Shown here piece by piece: positions 11,201-22,682 of a DNA stretch of 64,000 bases. A program made the position numbers and the translations under genes. Each line of letters opens with the position of its first letter. Within the stretch, counting starts at the first letter, position 1. Origin of the DNA: Mesorhabditis belari. Its lineage: Eukaryota > Nematoda > Chromadorea > Rhabditida > Rhabditidae. The notes under the pieces were generated by a model, which saw only the letters and a program-made list of their open reading frames with translations, did no database searches and was not told the DNA's origin. The stretch covers positions 1,946,501 to 2,010,500 of the forward strand of contig CAUEEP010000725.1 in the NCBI GenBank assembly GCA_958450365.1, given 5' to 3'.

Positions 11201-14200
11201 TTTCTCTCTCTTCACCAATTCTTCTTTCTCATTTCTTTTCTTCTCCTCAAACCGGATTTGTTGCGTTCCAACAACTTGATTAACTCCTCGTGAAGGAGAT
11301 GACTAAAAAGATTTGAAAGATTTGAAAGATTTGAAAGATTTGAAACAGGCTAGACTTTCTGTGTACTTTGGGGGCTCTCTTAAAGCATTAAAGCATTAAC
11401 ACCCACTTTCTGGTGTACTTTTCTTTCCGAAACCCTATTGCATGAGAATTGAGTGCACCAGAAAAGATGTGTTTTCATTTTTGAGTATAAAGGTCATTGA
11501 GCAAAGGAAAAGCTGTTGCTTCAAAAGCTTCAAATCAAACTTACAGTAAGCAATTGAGAGCTGATAACCGTGCCTGTTCCACGAATACTTGAAATCGGAA
11601 GTCTTTTTGTCTCCTTTTTCTCCAAAACTACAGATTTTTGAGGCTAAAAACATGGTAAACATTCGAATATCTCAGTTTTTTTCAATACCTTCACTTTCGT
11701 CAAGTTTTCAAGAGCGATAACTGTTCGATTAGATACGGATTTCTCTTTTTCAATCACCTAAAATTTAAGCTAAAACGATTTTCAGTCTTTTTTCAATTAT
11801 TAGGTCTTTACAAGTTCTTTGAAACTTTCTTTCCATCGAAAAGAATCCTTTACCAAATTGTTTGCGTTCTAAATTATCAAAAAAACTATGATTTCTCTAC
11901 AAAATGGCTTTTGAGGCTTAAAAAAGGCTACAAAAAGGCTAAAAAATGGCTTAAAGCTCGTCTCAACTCGGTAAAAACGCATTTTTATGTAAAATTTTCA
12001 ATTGCTCTTTTAAAGAAAATCGCTGAACGGATCGTTTTCAAATTTTACAGACTTATTCAATCAAATAAGCTCTATCTGTTTGTATTGAAGAAAGTGTCCA
12101 AATTGCGACTTCGGCATCGCATTGGAGCAGTTTTGGGGGCTCGTGCTTATGCCTTTGAAAATCTATAAAAACAACTACTTCCAACTACAACTACAGAATT
12201 ATGCAATCAAATAAGCTCTATCTTTTTTACTTTGGCACCAAAATAGCTTTTGTTTTGAAGAAGGTGTTCAAATCGGAACAGTTTTGGGTGCTTGTCTTTG
12301 CGCCTTTCAAAAAATCCACAAAACAACTACTTCCAAGAACTTCTCAAAAGCCATTTTGCAGAGAAACATTTAACCTTTTTAATAGTTTAAGCAGAAACAT
12401 TGGTGGCATTGTTTTTAAAAGGCGTTTGGAAAAATTGTCTTTACAAGAAATTGTAAGGACATTGTACCAAGGATAATAGATAATTTTCTTGTCAAAACTT
12501 TGCCACCAAAAGCTTACCAAAAGATCCTCTTTGATCTCCTCGAATTTCTTTCCATTGGCGCAAATTCGAGACTCCTCCACATCTTTCAGCAGCTTTTTTC
12601 TCAATCGACTCAAATCTTTTGGACTGAAACTTTGAAAATCTTGAACTGAAGTGTCACAGGCACTTGTGTACAATCCTCTAAAGTTTTCCAGAAGAATTCC
12701 TCACCCAAATGTGTTCTCTTTCGATCCAACCAAGCGCTCCATTTCACCAAAAACCCCATCTTTTCCCACAGAAACCACATAGAATTGAATTTTCTGGAAA
12801 AAAGTTGAAAGTTTTGTCCCCAGAAACGAACTTTTACCCTTTCAACTCTCAAATGCTCGCTGATCTTCAGCGGATCGTCAATCGAAAGTCCGTTTGTGAA
12901 AAGAACAATGCATTTTTCAGCGTCAGGCCTAAATTTTGATTTCAAGATCGTCAAAACTAAATAATTCTGATTACACAAAGATTTTTAAAGAAAAAAAACG
13001 ATCAAAAGATCAAACCTTGCTCCCCGATCCAGCCTTGTCAACTCGCTTTCAGTTTTTCGAAGCGCATAACTAAAACAGTGATCGTGCAAGTGATTGATTC
13101 ACTTACCCCGTTCTTGTAACACCTCCTTGGAAAGTCATATTCTTTAGTCTTTTGGCCACTTTTGATGAAGATTCTGCTTCTTTTAGGGTAAATTCAACCG
13201 ATGGAGAACCGGCGTATCTAAAGAGGACATTGAGGAGTCTACTTCATTTTGTAAGATTACTGTATTGTCGTGAGTCGAACAGCTTCTTGACCGATTGGAA
13301 GCGAATCGGCTAGTTTGGACATCCATTCGATGTAATTCTAATATGATAATGTACTGCAAATTACAATAGATCCACCTAGGGGATTCAGATTAACACTGGA
13401 TCAAACTTTTGGACAAGAAGAAATCAGGATTATTGTTGAGTTCTTTGTTTTATTTTTTTCCCCGCTCAGAAAGGCAGTCGGATACCCCATTTCCTTTCGG
13501 ATCTGGGCGCGGTCATCAACGGTGGCGCTCTTCAGGATCAACCAACCGTTCTTCACGCCTCCGCCTGCCCATTCCCAATACGCAGGTGCAGGGGTTGCAA
13601 AATGGGAAAGCGAAAACAAACTACAGAAATGACCTGGAAGTATGATTCGGCGAAAGGAGTAAAGGGTGACCTATCTATCGGGGCCATGTGCCAGAAAGCG
13701 AGCGATTACGCGCGGGCACAAAGAACGACTCGAACCCTTTTCATTGTACATAGGGATTTTTCTTGCATTGAAGATGGTACAAAAAAACGAAGATAGAACT
13801 GCAACAACACGACAAAGTACAATATATGAGTAGCACAGAAACGCAAGAAAAACAGGCGCGCTCATTGAAACAGGAAGGGTACGACAGCCAACATTTACAG
13901 TTGTCTTGTTCCTTCTTGCCCGCTCAGAAAGGCAGTCGGATACCCCATTCTCCTTTCGGATCTGGGGCGCGGTCATCAACGGTGGCGCTCTTCAGGATCA
14001 ACCAACCGTTCTTCACGCTCTCCGCCTGCCCATTCCCAATCATCGCAGGTGCAGGGTGTTGCAAAAATGTGGGTAAAGCGAAATACAAACTACAGAAATG
14101 ATCCTGTGAAGTATGATTTCGGTGATTGAAGAAAATGGCGACCTATCTAGCGGGGCCAGGTGCCAGAAAGCGAGCGATTACGTGCGCGCACAGAGAACTG

Positions 14201-15457
14201 GCTGACTGGGGAAAGGCGTTTTTGGAAACTTTTAAAGAATAACAAATGAATTTAAAATAACTAATTACTAGCAATATTTAACCATTATGATTTCAATAGT
14301 TTGTATTTTAATTTAATTATATGCAAATTAAATCTAGATGCAATAGCAAGTTTTGACAACAAATAGATTTAGAATACTATTGGTTTTTAGGCTAGTACCC
14401 TTATTTTTAAATGCATAATGAACATTGATTTCAAAAATAAATAAGACAAGTAGCTTAAAATAAACTTGAATTTAAAACGGAGAACAACTAACTTTGCAAA
14501 TCCAAAAAAAAAAAACAGGAAAGTCGAACGGGGGTCTCGAACTAGGGATGGTTTGCCTTGTATTCTAAGCCACTGCTAATCCGCCACCACTGCTACTTAG
14601 CCTGTTTATAACCTCGGGGTAATTTTTAAAATACGTAACAAACTGCACGCCCATGACTTTCGACAGAGTGCTCGTTAGCAGAAACGGAAAGCATATTCGG
14701 AATCAGCACGAAATACTGCGTCGAATGGTCTATGACCAATCTCATTTAACCGGTACACACGGTACACTTGGTTTTTTTTTGTGACCTGCTTGTTTTTAAA
14801 TTTTTAGCCTGCTCAGAGAGGCAGTCGGATAACCCATTCTCCTTTCAGATTTGGGGCGCGGTCATCAACGTTGGTGCTCCTCAAGAGCAACCAACCGTTC
14901 TTCACGCTCTCCGCCTGCCCATTCCCAATCATCGCAGGTGCAGGGTGTTGCAAAAATGTGGGTAAAGCGAGATACAAACTACAGAAATGATCCTGTGAAG
15001 TATGATTTCGGTGAGCAGATGAAAAGGGTGGCCTATCTATTGAGACCATGTGCCAGAAAGCGAGCGATTACGGGCGCGCACAGAGAACTGGTTGACTGGG
15101 GGGCTTTGGAAGCTTTTAAAGAACAACAAATCAATTTTAAATAACTAAATATTAGCAATATTGAACCATTAAGATTTCAATAGTTTGTAATTTAATTAGA
15201 ATTAAATCTAGATTCAATCGCTTCTCTTAATCCACTTGAGTACTTGGTAAATTCTCTCGTTGTTCACCGAGGCATCCACAACAAATGCTAAATCCAATTT
15301 AGGTGGACATGGATCTAAAAAAGTACAATTAAAATCTCAAAATACGAGTTAAAAATCAGAATTCTTGACCTTCTCCAAGCCCTGAGCCTTCTTCGATTTC
15401 ATTTTGAGTCTGAATTAGATGAACAGTAAAGAGAAGAAGAAAGGAAGATTTTAACAT
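8277..15457 (-). CDS. Secreted protein with two von Willebrand factor A domains
   Basis: Exons: 15457-15370, 15314-15244, 13337-13261, 13217-13107, 13069-13016, 12928-12838, 12793-12705, 12677-12518, 11757-11689, 11643-11545, 11302-10989, 10671-10572, 10497-10349, 10119-10052, 10040-9907, 9747-9619, 9580-9412, 8890-8794, 8566-8471, 8382-8277. Phases close to 756 residues and a TGA. A hydrophobic signal peptide (MLKSSFLLLFTVHLIQTQ) starts it. The first vWA domain (residues ~37-240) has LDLAFVVDASV and CIVLFTNGLS. A Lys/Ser/Thr-rich linker (~250-560) follows, then a second vWA (~580-756) with LLFIVDSSGS and VILLSDG. vWA domains bind ligands through a metal site; the second has an intact DxSxS, the first has Asn in place of the last Ser. 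The intron at 9411-8891 starts with GC. Introns hold repeat families A and B. Linker exon edges (10349-11302) are the least certain part. Probably an extracellular matrix or adhesion protein; partner unknown. Confidence 0.85.
8913..9380. repeat. Family B palindromic element, expanded by A-rich core
   Basis: Starts taccgtaaatactgtaatag and ends with the inverse gtcattatggggatgcgg. Arms pair as a long hairpin. The centre (9007-9240) is an almost pure A/T tract absent from other copies. It lies in the GC-start intron of the vWA gene. Confidence 0.75.
10135..10350 (+). repeat. Minisatellite, 32-bp unit
   Basis: About 7 copies around gctcttgtttaacccacga; in an intron of the vWA gene and touching the next exon's donor. 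Confidence 0.85.
10764..10882 (+). repeat. Minisatellite, cctattag/cctacaag units
   Basis: Alternating 8-bp units cctattag and cctacaag, about 14 units, vWA intron. Confidence 0.85.
13461..13805 (+). repeat. Family A repeat, copy 1
   Basis: One of seven near full-length copies of a module that starts cccgctcagaaaggcagtcg, passes through ccaaccgttcttcacg and gcctgcccattcccaa, and ends near gccagaaagcgagcgattac. This copy and the next two lie in the second intron of the vWA gene. The tail (13740-13805) matches 52140-52200. No transposase or tRNA box is visible. Confidence 0.75.
13918..14204 (+). repeat. Family A repeat, copy 2
   Basis: Near-identical to copy 1 over its core, same orientation, about 450 bp further on; ends with gagcgattacgtgcgcgcac. 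Confidence 0.75.
14525..14600 (-). repeat. tRNA-like repeat unit
   Basis: Minus strand has agttcgagacccc as B box and a decayed A box around 14585; vWA gene intron. Confidence 0.35.
14808..15095 (+). repeat. Family A repeat, copy 3
   Basis: Third copy in the same vWA intron and same orientation. DNA on its right (taactaa-tattagcaatatt onwards) resembles DNA to the right of copy 2, so copies 2 and 3 look like a segmental duplication rather than two insertions. Confidence 0.75.
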
Positions 15458-17687
15458 CGAAATTTTGGTGTTCTGAGACAAAGATTTGCCGTGCTGTGGA
15501 TATGAAATGGATGAATTCGATTATTCGATTAGTTTGGCTCTTTTTCAATCACAACTTTTTGTATTCTTTAGTTGAGAAACAAGATTGTCTTTTTTTTTCT
15601 TCAATGACAACATTCGACAACAAATGTGTAACTTTCAAAGAAAGAAAAAACATGTTTCTAAGTGAAAGTTTATCCTTTATTTCTTTAGTTCTTTTGGAGT
15701 TGAATTTATTTTGAAAATCTTCCAACTTTTACACAAAGACGGAAAACCCGGAACGGAAAACAAAGACGGAAAGCTGGGAACCGGCATTGCCATCAAAATA
15801 TTCCCAATGTTTTCCTTTCGAGTTACCGGATTGAAATGAAGTGATCGGTGAAAGTGACCGAAAACCCTTGGTGCTAATTTTTAGCCCGGCCTGATCGGCT
15901 GGATTCTGATTGGCCGGAAACTGATTGGCCTCAAAAAAAAGTGCTAAATTCAACGGCTCACCGGCTCACCGGCATTCAACGGCCGTATCGTCGCAAAATG
16001 TTAAGCAAGAAATCTTTCAATTAATTTACAAAAGATTTTGAAAGAAGTTTTGTGTCGAATGATTGCAACCTGTGCAGAAAAGTAGCTCTTTTCTGTGAAG
16101 TCTGATTTGATGTTTTGATTTTGAATACCTCTGATTCTCTTGTCCTAAAGTGGTTTTGTTGCAAAAATTCATCAACTTCTAGCTAAATCAAGGATAGATT
16201 TATGATAGATTTTTGATCATTTCCACGTTTTCAATTTCAGTCTTGGAACCATTTTCTTGATTTAATTCTTGAATCCCTTTAATTTTCAAACAGCTAAGCA
16301 GCCATTTTTCTTTAATAATACAAAATGGGCCAAGGTTGGTTGTTGTACCAGGACAATGCCCCGTGCCACAAGTCACAGCTGCTGATGGGACGCCGTATTC
16401 GACTCACCAATGGAGGAACGACTCTGGTGCCAGGATGGTTCTTGTATCCTACATTTAAATTTGGTGGTGGACCGATCATGCTATGGGGTAAGAACCTTTG
16501 TATTTTGTGCCTACTGATTTTCTGATTGCTAGGAGCAATGTCCAGAAATTCACTTGGTCCACTCGTCCTTCTAAACTTAACCCTGAATGCTCAACGCTAC
16601 AAGACGATTCTGGAGAATGATCTTCTACCGTTTTGGACCGCAAATATGGGTCAAGATTAGCTGTTGTACCAGGACAATGCCCCGTGCCACAAGTCACAAC
16701 TGCTGATGGGACGCCGTATTCGACTCACCAATGGAGGAACAATGGAGGAACGACTCTGGTGTCAGGATGGTTCAAATCAAACCGTGTTCAACTTGTTTCT
16801 GCGCCTCCCTATAGTCCTGATTTGTATGTGATCGAGAACATATGTGCGTTTGTGAAGTCGAAATTGAAGGGGAAACTATTCGGATGAAAAGTGGAGCTTT
16901 GGTACTTCATCCGTCGAGTCTGGACAACTATTGGACCCCAAATTCTACGTGATCTGATTGACAGCATGCCAAGGAGAATTCAAGCAGTAATTGCGGCTCG
17001 TGGAGGACCTACTAAGTATTGATTTTCATAATGTTTTTCTCAAAGACTTTTGTCCATCAATTTTTGGCTCAATTTTTGTTTTATTAAAAAGTGCATGAGA
17101 GCTGATAAATTGTTAAATCCAATTAAATCTTTTTGTAATGTTAAAATTAGAGATAATAAGGTCTTTAAATCTTTAAACCGTTTGCAAATTGATCGGATTT
17201 GGATATACATTTGGATCTACTAAGATATACAAAGAACAAACTTTTAAAAACCAACGTTAAAAGACTTTTGTCCATGGCTTATACTTAGCCATGACCTATA
17301 CTTAGTAAGGATTTACGATTTTAAAGAATTACACTCAAATTTCTACTCATTTAGACGAAAACATTCATTTCCTTTATTCTCGGTTTCATTTTTTCCTTTT
17401 CTTTTTCTTTTCTTTTCCTTTTCTTTCTCTTTTCTTCTCCCTTTTCTTTTTCCCTTTTCTCGAACGAGAGAAATCTCTTTGACCGCTAATATGTTCTATT
17501 CTAAAAAAACGATAAGAAAACAACGCATTGTTAATTGGAAAAGAAAATGAAAAGAGAAAAATGTATTCTAAAAAACCAAATTGACCACATAATGGGAATT
17601 GAAAAGGGAGGTGGATCTAGAAAACGACGGAAATACTCCGAAAACCCCGATCATTTACTTCATTTTTGGTGAACAATCATTGCGATC
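15458..17687. other. Intergenic, 15458-17687
   Basis: Upstream region of both the vWA gene and the secreted-protein gene (divergent). Apart from the Tc1 relic at 16322-17033 and a pyrimidine-rich tract (17390-17465), I see no exon or RNA gene. Confidence 0.6.
16322..17033 (+). mobile_element. Tc1-like transposase relic with internal duplication
   Basis: Pieces in several frames: GGGPIMLWGAMS, YQDNAPCHKSQLL (second catalytic Asp region), APPYSPDLYVIENICAF (third catalytic residue, Glu) and a tail SMPRRIQAVIAARGGPTKY. A block of about 115 bp around YQDNAPCHK occurs twice (16322-16440 and 16647-16775). Stops and frameshifts make it inactive. ttttgtccat sequences near 17050 and 17270 may be end remnants. 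Confidence 0.75.
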
Positions 17688-20526
17688 ATGATTCTCCGAG
17701 TGATTGTGGCTCTTATTTTTGTGCAAATTTCTTCTGGAAAGCTTATGTGAGTTGTAAATTTGATGCCAAAACAAGATGGTTGTTTAGTTAAATCTTTATA
17801 CTATCCAGATAGCACTGTGCTTTTGAAACAAATCTGTTTTGTTAGCTGTAAAGTAGACAAAAGCATGGTGCAGTTTGAGACAGTTTGAGACAATCTTAGA
17901 AAAGTAATATTTAATTAGAACAAAAGCCCTTGAAACCTTGGCTAAAATAGCAAATCGGTACTGAAGCTTTTTTGTTTTAATTTTGTCCTTTTCTAGACGA
18001 CGAGGATTGGATACAAGAGCCGCAACTGAGGCTCGACTCGGAGACAAGGGACAAGTTGATTTGATCAACGAAGATGAACCAACACATGTAAGCAAATTGT
18101 GACACTAAAATATGACTTCAACTTTAAAGCTTTATATCAGGAAGTAGCTTAAGCTTTGAATCCTACCAATTGCTTTTTGTTTAACAGCAAATCTCAAAGC
18201 TTTATTCGAATTTTAGGACTCTGTCGACAACGCCTCGGGCACCGATGCGAATGCCGGGGGAAGTTTGGCCGGAAATCTCGCTGTTCCAACAACATTAAAG
18301 GTATGACGACGAAATATTAGAAGATTAAATTTCTATTAGAAGACTAAACAATGGGTAGATCGACCCTAAAATGCTAAATGTTTATTGAAATTGGTTAATT
18401 TTAGGTGAACAGTCCACAAGCTGGCGCCGAGAATGGAGTCTTTCACTTCAACAGTCGAGGACCTGGGGTAAAAAAATGATTTTACGACATTTGATACACA
18501 TCCTGCCCCCTTTCCCCATTGGCAATCCTTATATACGCGTCCCGCTATCCCGCTACGATATCCAGAGCCGTATCCATATCCTAAAGGTTGGTTATCGGAC
18601 ATCTGATAAGCCCCGCCCCTTTTGCCATTGGCAATCCAACTTTGAGCTCAAATATCTTGGTGTTGGGTTGTTCAATTTAAACATTCTTGGTATCATTGGA
18701 TGCGCCAAGTCTTTCTCTGTCGATTGGTACAAAAACCATTTAAATTGAACAGCCCAATATCTAGATATTTGAGCTCAAAGTTGGATTGCCAATGGGAAAA
18801 GGGCGGGCTTATATACGCGTCCCGTCTCCTTTGCCATTGGCAACCTAACTTTGAGCTCAAATATCTCGGTGCTGGGCTGTTCAATTTAAATAGTTTTTGT
18901 ACTAAGCAAAAGAGAAAGTCTTGGCGCATCTAATGATACCAAGACTATTTAATTTGAACAGCCTAACACCAAGATATTTGACCTCAAAGTTAGATTGCCA
19001 ATGGCAAAGGAGGCGGGACACGTATATAAGCCCCTAAGCCCGCCCCTTTTGTGATTAGCAATCAAAATTAGGGCTGAAATTTCTTGGTGCTGGGCTTAAA
19101 TAGTCTTGGTATCATTAGAAGTCTTTCTCTATCGATTGGTACAAAGCGGGAGCGGGGCCAGGGGCAAAAAGGGGCGAAGCCTCGCGTATCAAATGTCTGA
19201 TAACCTAAAAAATTGCAATACTCAGAAATGATTTGATTGATTTGATGTTTTTTTTTGGATTTAGAATAGTATAGTCAACAATTTATCTTTCAGAAATACA
19301 TTGCTTTCGCTTTCCAGCAGGTAACTTTGATAGGGATGGTAAAGGAAAGGGAAAACGGTTTTTAGTTCATTTATTTCATTCACTAACTAAATGGGATAGG
19401 GTTGATGTAAAGAGAAATTCATCGGGAAACTCATTTTCAATATTTCAGGTAGCTCCTGTTCAACAGGCGCCAATTGTTGGGATCCCGTTGAGCACCATTC
19501 AGCACTACTACAATCCACATATGGGTGCATCGATCAGTGAAGGGGTTCGATATTCTAAAGCTTGCAGATTAATAATTTGGATAACTTTGGATAACTGTGC
19601 ATAAGTTTCTGCTGTTTTTCAGTCAACTCCCGAACCGATTCCAACCTTTGAAGCCACTGCTTATTATCCACTCGTCTGGCGCTTCCCATTCTCGAACATT
19701 CAACTCCCAGCCTACACAACGACAGGTATTCAAAGAGTTACTGTAAAGGTTACAGGGATACGGTAAGGACAGTTGGAGTACTGTAACTGCTTTAGAGAGT
19801 ACTTTAGAGTTGTGAGAGGTACTGTACTGTTTGGAATCCTAGGACCTGGGCTACGGTAGCTGCTCTGGAGTATTGTAAAGGTTACAGGGATACTGTAACT
19901 GCTCTAGGGTACTGTAAAGGATTCGGTAACTCTGTAGGAGTACTGTAACTCTTCAAACTCGTTGCCTTTAACCCAGCCCACTTCTACTGTAGCCGACGAA
20001 GGCCTCAGGCATCTCGACGACGGTGACACTCCTCTGCACAGGCAGATACAATCTCGAGATCAACTCGCAATATCTCTGCTCATTTTCCGCTAAATCATCG
20101 GAAACGGAGACAAAGTTGCTAAAGTTTTTTTGGCTTAAACAATTAGAGAACTCGATGAAACTCACTCGCTCAGCTTGTTCACGTTTCGAATCGTCGGCGC
20201 GAAGAGGCTCATGAGCACGTCTTGCGATTGAATCATTGAGTAGTCGATCTGGAAATGAGACAAGATTGAATTTAGAGTCAAATTTTGGAGTTGCCTTCTT
20301 TACAGAATCAGTTCTGATTGATCTACATAAATATAAATTGATCGACAATTGAACAACAATCAATCAACAATTGAACAACAATTAAACAACAATTGATTAA
20401 CATTTGATCTTTCCAGGCCACTACGCCTACACGGCAAACGCTGTGAAGTACTATGGAACGTTGCCTTCACAAACTGCCGAGAAAGTGCAAGAAGTGAACG
20501 AGGCGGCTTCGAGAGGAAGACTTTGA
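17688..20526 (+). CDS. Small secreted protein, function unknown
   Basis: Exons: 17688-17746, 17997-18087, 18217-18300, 18405-18467, 19294-19320, 19449-19544, 19623-19725, 20417-20526; 210 residues with phases agreeing. The start has a clear signal peptide (MILRVIVALIFVQISSGKL), followed by a dibasic RR that could be a processing site. The middle is Gly/Ala/Ser/Asn-rich and low in Cys; the C-terminal half is Tyr/Pro-rich (AYYPLVWRFPFSNIQLPAY). No known domain recognised; a cuticle, matrix or secretory-granule role is only a guess. A poly(A) signal AATAAA lies at 20582, 56 bp past the stop. The donor after exon 6 (gttcga) is weak. Intron 4 carries a foldback repeat (family D) and the last intron carries two exon-like pieces on the other strand. 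Confidence 0.75.
18590..19205. repeat. Family D foldback repeat
   Basis: Alternating inverted copies of tttgagctcaaatatcttgg, gatgcgccaagtctttctct and gccattggcaat. Fills intron 4 of the gene at 17688-20526. A second cluster is at 32375-32815. Confidence 0.7.
19973..20248 (-). pseudogene. Antisense exon pair of an unidentified gene inside an intron
   Basis: Two exon-like blocks read on the minus strand: 20248-20166 (83 bp) and 20118-19973 (146 bp). The first is preceded by ctcatttccag and followed by a strong GTGAGT donor; the second is preceded by a T-rich tttag. Phases join correctly to give about 76 residues of normal, charged, non-repetitive composition (for example LSDNFVSVSDDLAENEQRY then CELISRLYLPVQRSV). 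I see no matching upstream start or downstream stop nearby, and the host gene's exons flank it on the other strand. It may be a captured gene fragment or part of a nested gene. Protein family not recognised. Confidence 0.5.
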
Positions 20527-20977
20527 TAGATGAACACAAAGGATACAACATGAAATTGATCTCATCATTTAGGCTTCTGTAAATAAAGATTTGCGACTCG
20601 TTGAAATCCTGTAAACTGACGTTGAATCAACCTGTAAACAATGGGACAAATCAGAGAAATCTTATCTCTTTTAATTTAACTAATCGACGAATCATGAAAA
20701 ATTGATTTTTATCTATAGACTAGAGATAGATAATAATAATAAGAGTTATTTATTTTAGGTATTTTAGTATCTTAGTTATTCTAGAGTTATTTTAGTACTT
20801 TCTATTCTATAAATTAACTTTTCTAAAACTTTCAAACCATTCGTTTAACAATGAATGCTGTAAAGTTTGTAAATAACTTTATGATTTTGACTGTGGGACG
20901 ATTGGATGGGTTTCTGGATGAGGTTAAAGAAGTGATTTGAATTAGAACCGATTTGCGGATGGGTTTCTTTCTGTAAA

Positions 20978-21235
20978 TCAAATTATCAGCAGATAGATGC
21001 AGTAATTATAATTTTTGATAGTTTTATGTAGAAATGAATAACTCGAATCGATTCGCCGATCCCGAAAATCCCCGGGTACAAATTTACAGCTGAATCTCCT
21101 TTTCTGCGATCTACAAAGCAAAAGAAAATTGGCTCTGTGTAAATGACTGACGAGTTGTTCTTTGTGCGGTTCTAATGTGCTTTGTTCTAGTCGCTCGTCA
21201 TCTGGCAAACCCCACTGTTATAAAGGGATTCCCTT
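20978..21235 (-). repeat. Family A-related segment
   Basis: Shares tttatgtagaaatgaata, ccgaaaatccccgggtac and the ctgcgatctacaaagcaaaag block with 7440-7560. Non-coding. Confidence 0.55.
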
Positions 21236-21669
21236 TTTAAGCTATTGGATATTTTTGCATATGAATTTTTTGATTACACCCTTTTCAGATTTGCACGCGC
21301 CTCGGGCTGAGACAAGCTTCTGCTATCGCAGTTTTTTTTGCGCTGATTCCGAATCTCTAGGTCATTTGGGGATAAAAATGCGAGATCTCGAGATATTTGG
21401 ACCTAAAGTCTACAGAATTTCAATCCAACACCTCAAACCATATTGACTTTTCAGGGATTTCTAGATGTTAAACGATTTCAGTAGCTAAATTGAGAGAACA
21501 ATGCGATCCGAGAGAGTTTATCGATCGATTGAAACCTTGAGACTTGAGAATTGAAATCCACTGCTTTGGTTTTGGCGTTGAATCGAATGTCAGATGGATT
21601 TGGCAGCTTGGCAGTTCGATTTTGTAAAACTTTGTTCTTGCAAAACTAAAGCTTCATTTATGAAACGAC

Positions 21670-21893
21670 TACCGTAAATACTGTAATAGTACCCCACCGC
21701 CCTCGTACAGTCGCGTAGTCGCAAAAGTTTTTTAGTATTTCATTTTTCAAAGCCCCGTGCTTTCAAAAAATGCGTCTTTGGTATCAAAAAATAGCTGAAT
21801 TCCAGCTATTTTTTGATATCTAAGCGCGCATTGTAGCATAAACCAGTGCCGAGAAAAACTCGTTCAAAGCTAGACTACGCAACACTCCGTTTT
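21670..21893. repeat. Family B palindromic element, partial
   Basis: Has the left end (taccgtaaatactgtaatag) and both tattttttgata arms but loses the terminal right end after aacactccg. In the gap between the two plus-strand genes. Confidence 0.7.
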
Positions 21894-22045
21894 CCTTACA
21901 CCAAAATCTGTCGATAAGCAAATAATATATTTTCTGATTTTCGTTGACTGGATGATTCAATCCATCACTATTTGGTATCGTTTGAAAGCCTGAAATGTTC
22001 TCTGTACAATGATATAAAAAGGTTAACAAAAAACAAACATCAACC

Positions 22046-22302
22046 TACCGTAAATACTGTAATAGTACCCCACCCCCCTCGTGCAGTCGCGTAGTCGCGT
22101 ATTTCATTTTTTCAAAGCTCCCGTTTTTTCAAAAGATGCGTCTTTGTTATTCAAAAAATAGCCCTGAATTTCAGCTATTTTTTGATATTCAAACGAACAC
22201 TGTAGCTTAAACCGGTGTCGAGAAAAGCTCGTTCAAAGCTAGACTACGCAAAACTCCGCACCTTCATTATGGGGGTGGGGTACTATTACAGTCTTTACGG
22301 TA
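22046..22302. repeat. Family B palindromic element
   Basis: Complete copy from taccgtaaatactgtaat to attacagtctttacggta; flanked by TA. Confidence 0.8.
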
Positions 22303-22682
22303 TGTTATTGTCAAGTACCCAATTTCTAACTTTCTTTCCTTAAATTCTTCAATTTCATAAGTAATAAAAAGAAATTTTGTAAAGCAACAATGGAAATCGA
22401 AAATACGAGAATCTGATTATCATTTTCTTTGCCTAATTTAAAAAATGCTCGTTCTAAAAATGTGAATAAGTTGAGGGAATGATTTTTTCAAAAATCCCTG
22501 AAACTTTGATGATTCCGGGAAATGAATTCTCCTTTTTCGACTCTTTTTTTCGGCCAGTTTCTTCTTATCACAAAGTGACCACTAATTTCATTGCAAATTC
22601 TAAGCTTTTAGCAAATATATAAGCATTTTCGTGAAAAAAAGTTAACTACCATCAATTCTCAAAAGTCACAAGGGTTTCAAAC

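Larger units (their letters stand above)
20527..22682. other. Intergenic, 20527-22682
   Basis: Poly(A) signal at 20582, the family A-related segment (20978) and two family B elements (21670, 22046). No convincing exon. Confidence 0.6.
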
